DNA of 7,965 bases from an uncultured Clostridia bacterium (GTDB lineage Bacteria; Bacillota; Clostridia; UBA1381). The notes under the pieces were generated by a model, which worked only from the letters and a program-made list of their open reading frames with translations, was not told the DNA's origin and did no database searches. Below are positions 7,041 to 7,965 of the stretch, piece by piece (positions within the stretch are counted from its first letter, which is position 1; each line of letters starts with the position of its first letter). Both the position numbers and the translations under genes were made by a program. The stretch covers positions 1 to 7,965 of the forward strand of contig CAKSRS010000079.1 of the NCBI GenBank assembly GCA_934487205.1. The letters run 5' to 3'.

Positions 7041-7720
7041 CAGACCATTCTCCGAAATGCACACTCGAAAGCTTCGGCATATTTACAACCGGACTGTGCG
7101 CCGCGATATGCCGCCAATCCTTTTATAGCCTCAACACTTCTCGGGTGAGGATACGGGCGCATAACGTCTCTGTACGCACCGAGTGCTTCGATTTTTTTGT
7201 CAACCAATTTCTCGCCCACCTCTATAAACAAATTTGGTATAAATCGGTTCATCGCGGTATTTACCGACCATTCCGTTGACGACGGCACTTCCATAAACCA
7301 CAACTCTATTAACGGTTTTATATCGGGATTTCGCTGAAACAAACGAACCGCCTCCTGGCATGCCATTGATGTGTGCATATGGTCATTATTGGTGTCGGAA
7401 GAATGGTGCGTCACAACAATATCCGGCTCTGACTGCCGTATCGACTGTTCGATGAACTGTACCAGTTTTAAATGACTGCTGTTATTCATTTCTATATTGG
7501 GAAATTCCCCGTCATATCGCGTTCTTATCCCAACAATGCCGTTGCTCTTACAGATGTCGTTTTTTAAGTCATTATCACCCGGTCTCAGATTTCTCGCGCC
7601 TACCTGCGATGACATAATGCATAAATCAACATTATGCTCCTCGTCGGTTAACTTTTTTATACTCGCACCCGCCCCTAAAATTTCGTCATCCGGGTGCGCT
7701 ACCACAAATAAATAGTTCAT
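7040..7720 (-). CDS. PIG-L/LmbE-family N-deacetylase
   Basis: The 226-residue protein opens with LFVVAHPDDEILGAGASI. AHPDDE (8-13) is the defining zinc motif of the PIG-L/LmbE family, with His9 and Asp12 as likely ligands and Asp11 as the likely general base. THHSSDTNNDHMHTSMA (104-120) supplies the third zinc His. A PYPHPRSVEAIKGLAAYRG stretch near the end is typical of the bacterial subgroup. The family removes acetyl from GlcNAc-like groups: GlcNAc-PI, the mycothiol precursor (MshB) and antibiotic pseudosugars. As first gene of the operon, next to the initiating transferase, it probably deacetylates a nucleotide- or lipid-linked HexNAc to leave a free amine (inference). The ATG at 7720 is supported by GAGGG at 7727-7731 with a 6-nt spacer and by the promoter just upstream. 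No signal peptide is seen, so it is cytosolic. Confidence 0.92.
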   Translation of the reverse strand: MNYLFVVAHPDDEILGAGASIKKLTDEEHNVDLCIMSSQVGARNLRPGDNDLKNDICKSNGIVGIRTRYDGEFPNIEMNNSSHLKLVQFIEQSIRQSEPDIVVTHHSSDTNNDHMHTSMACQEAVRLFQRNPDIKPLIELWFMEVPSSTEWSVNTAMNRFIPNLFIEVGEKLVDKKIEALGAYRDVMRPYPHPRSVEAIKGLAAYRGAQSGCKYAEAFECAFRRMV

Positions 7721-7726
7721 TTTTTT

Positions 7727-7732
7727 CCCTCT
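7727..7732 (-). promoter_or_regulatory. Ribosome binding site of the first operon gene
   Basis: AGAGGG on the minus strand followed by six A and the ATG at 7720. It fixes the start of the deacetylase; no other start lies between it and the promoter. Confidence 0.8.
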
Positions 7733-7754
7733 GACTTATAAATACATATATTAT

Positions 7755-7783
7755 ATAATATCACAAAGATAATTTAAAGTCAA
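7755..7783 (-). promoter_or_regulatory. Sigma-A type promoter of the polysaccharide operon
   Basis: On the minus strand TTGACT (7783-7778) and TATTAT (7760-7755) are separated by exactly 17 bp, and TG one base before the -10 makes it an extended -10. Transcription should start around 7748, giving a leader of about 28 nt before the ATG at 7720. There is no room for an attenuator or riboswitch. The -10 lies inside a perfect 14-bp AT palindrome (7748-7761). Confidence 0.85.
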
Positions 7784-7812
7784 TACCCTGGATTTGATTT
7801 CTCAAGGGTGCA

Positions 7813-7856
7813 AAAAAGCAGATATTACAGAAAAAACTCTGCAATATCTGCTTTTT
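7813..7856 (-). terminator. Intrinsic terminator after the upstream gene
   Basis: A perfect 14-bp stem (7813-7826 with 7843-7856), one A-C mismatch, three more pairs (7828-7830 with 7839-7841) and an 8-nt loop. On the minus strand it follows the stop codon at 7858 and ends in six T. The A and T runs on both flanks make it potentially bidirectional, though no plus-strand gene approaches it. It separates the upstream gene from the polysaccharide operon. Confidence 0.9.
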
Positions 7857-7857
7857 C

Positions 7858-7965
7858 TTACGCTGTTATTTCATCGGGTATTCCATCAGGAGTTCCTTCT
7901 GTCACTTCAACGGGCGGCGTGTTCTTTTCATCAATCAATGTCTGAATTTCCGCCAAATCCTCTGT
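7858..7965 (-). CDS. C-terminal end of an unidentified protein (cut by right window edge)
   Basis: The frame is open from the right edge to a TAA at 7858, giving 35 residues: TEDLAEIQTLIDEKN, then TPPVEVTEGTPDGIPDEITA. The tail is acidic and rich in Pro, Thr and Glu, so it is probably a flexible C-terminus. No domain can be named from so little. The coding frame is supported by the stop sitting one base before an intrinsic terminator on the same strand. Genes just upstream of EPS operons are often regulators or cell-wall attachment proteins, but nothing here shows which. Confidence 0.65.
   Translation of the reverse strand, partial: TEDLAEIQTLIDEKNTPPVEVTEGTPDGIPDEITA

Noticed and set aside
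7041..7064. Extended start of the phosphoglycosyl transferase at 7064
   Set aside because: The eight extra residues overlap the deacetylase. The ATG at 7040 gives a TGATG junction with GGAG upstream and a normal N-terminus for the family.
7749..7754. Plus-strand -10 box from the AT palindrome, giving a divergent promoter
   Set aside because: The bases about 17 bp upstream on the plus strand (TCCCTC) do not resemble a -35, and no plus-strand gene follows; the next element is the terminator.

Overview
The window reads as the promoter-proximal part of a surface polysaccharide (capsule or exopolysaccharide) operon from an AT-rich Gram-positive bacterium, most likely a gut-type clostridial Firmicute. 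That placement rests on the AT-rich composition, purine-rich AGGAG-type ribosome binding sites, TGA used as stop, and protein styles typical of Firmicute EPS loci. It is inference, not a database match. All genes lie on the minus strand, so the operon reads from right to left. No tRNA, rRNA, insertion sequence, integrase or CRISPR array was seen.

Right edge (7721-7965): the last 35 codons of an unidentified gene end at 7858, followed at once by a strong intrinsic terminator (7813-7856). Behind it lies a near-consensus extended -10 promoter (TTGACT, 17 bp, TATTAT; 7755-7783) that starts a new transcript with a short leader of about 28 nt. No attenuator was seen.

Operon (7720 down to 1): a PIG-L/LmbE-type deacetylase; a monotopic phosphoglycosyl transferase that would load the first sugar phosphate onto undecaprenyl phosphate; an NAD-dependent sugar epimerase/dehydratase; an ATP-grasp ligase; a GNAT acyltransferase interrupted by a run of 15 G; a GT2 glycosyltransferase of WaaE type; a GT-B glycosyltransferase; a Wzy-like polymerase; and the N-terminal part of a GT4 glycosyltransferase cut by the left edge. 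Junctions are very tight (TGATG, ATGA, 1-17 nt gaps, or 23-32 nt overlaps), so the genes are very probably co-transcribed and partly translationally coupled. No Wzx flippase or chain-length regulator is in the window; they may lie to the left.

Main point of interest: the acyltransferase gene carries G15 on its coding strand (4057-4071). As written, the reading frame is lost and a 91-residue protein results. With 13 or 16 G the frame is restored to a 177-178 residue GNAT with its acetyl-CoA motif. This is the layout of a slipped-strand phase-variation switch, and it would toggle a modification on the polysaccharide. A secondary idea is that the deacetylase, ATP-grasp ligase and acyltransferase form a 'free an amine, then re-cap it' tailoring set on the same glycan.
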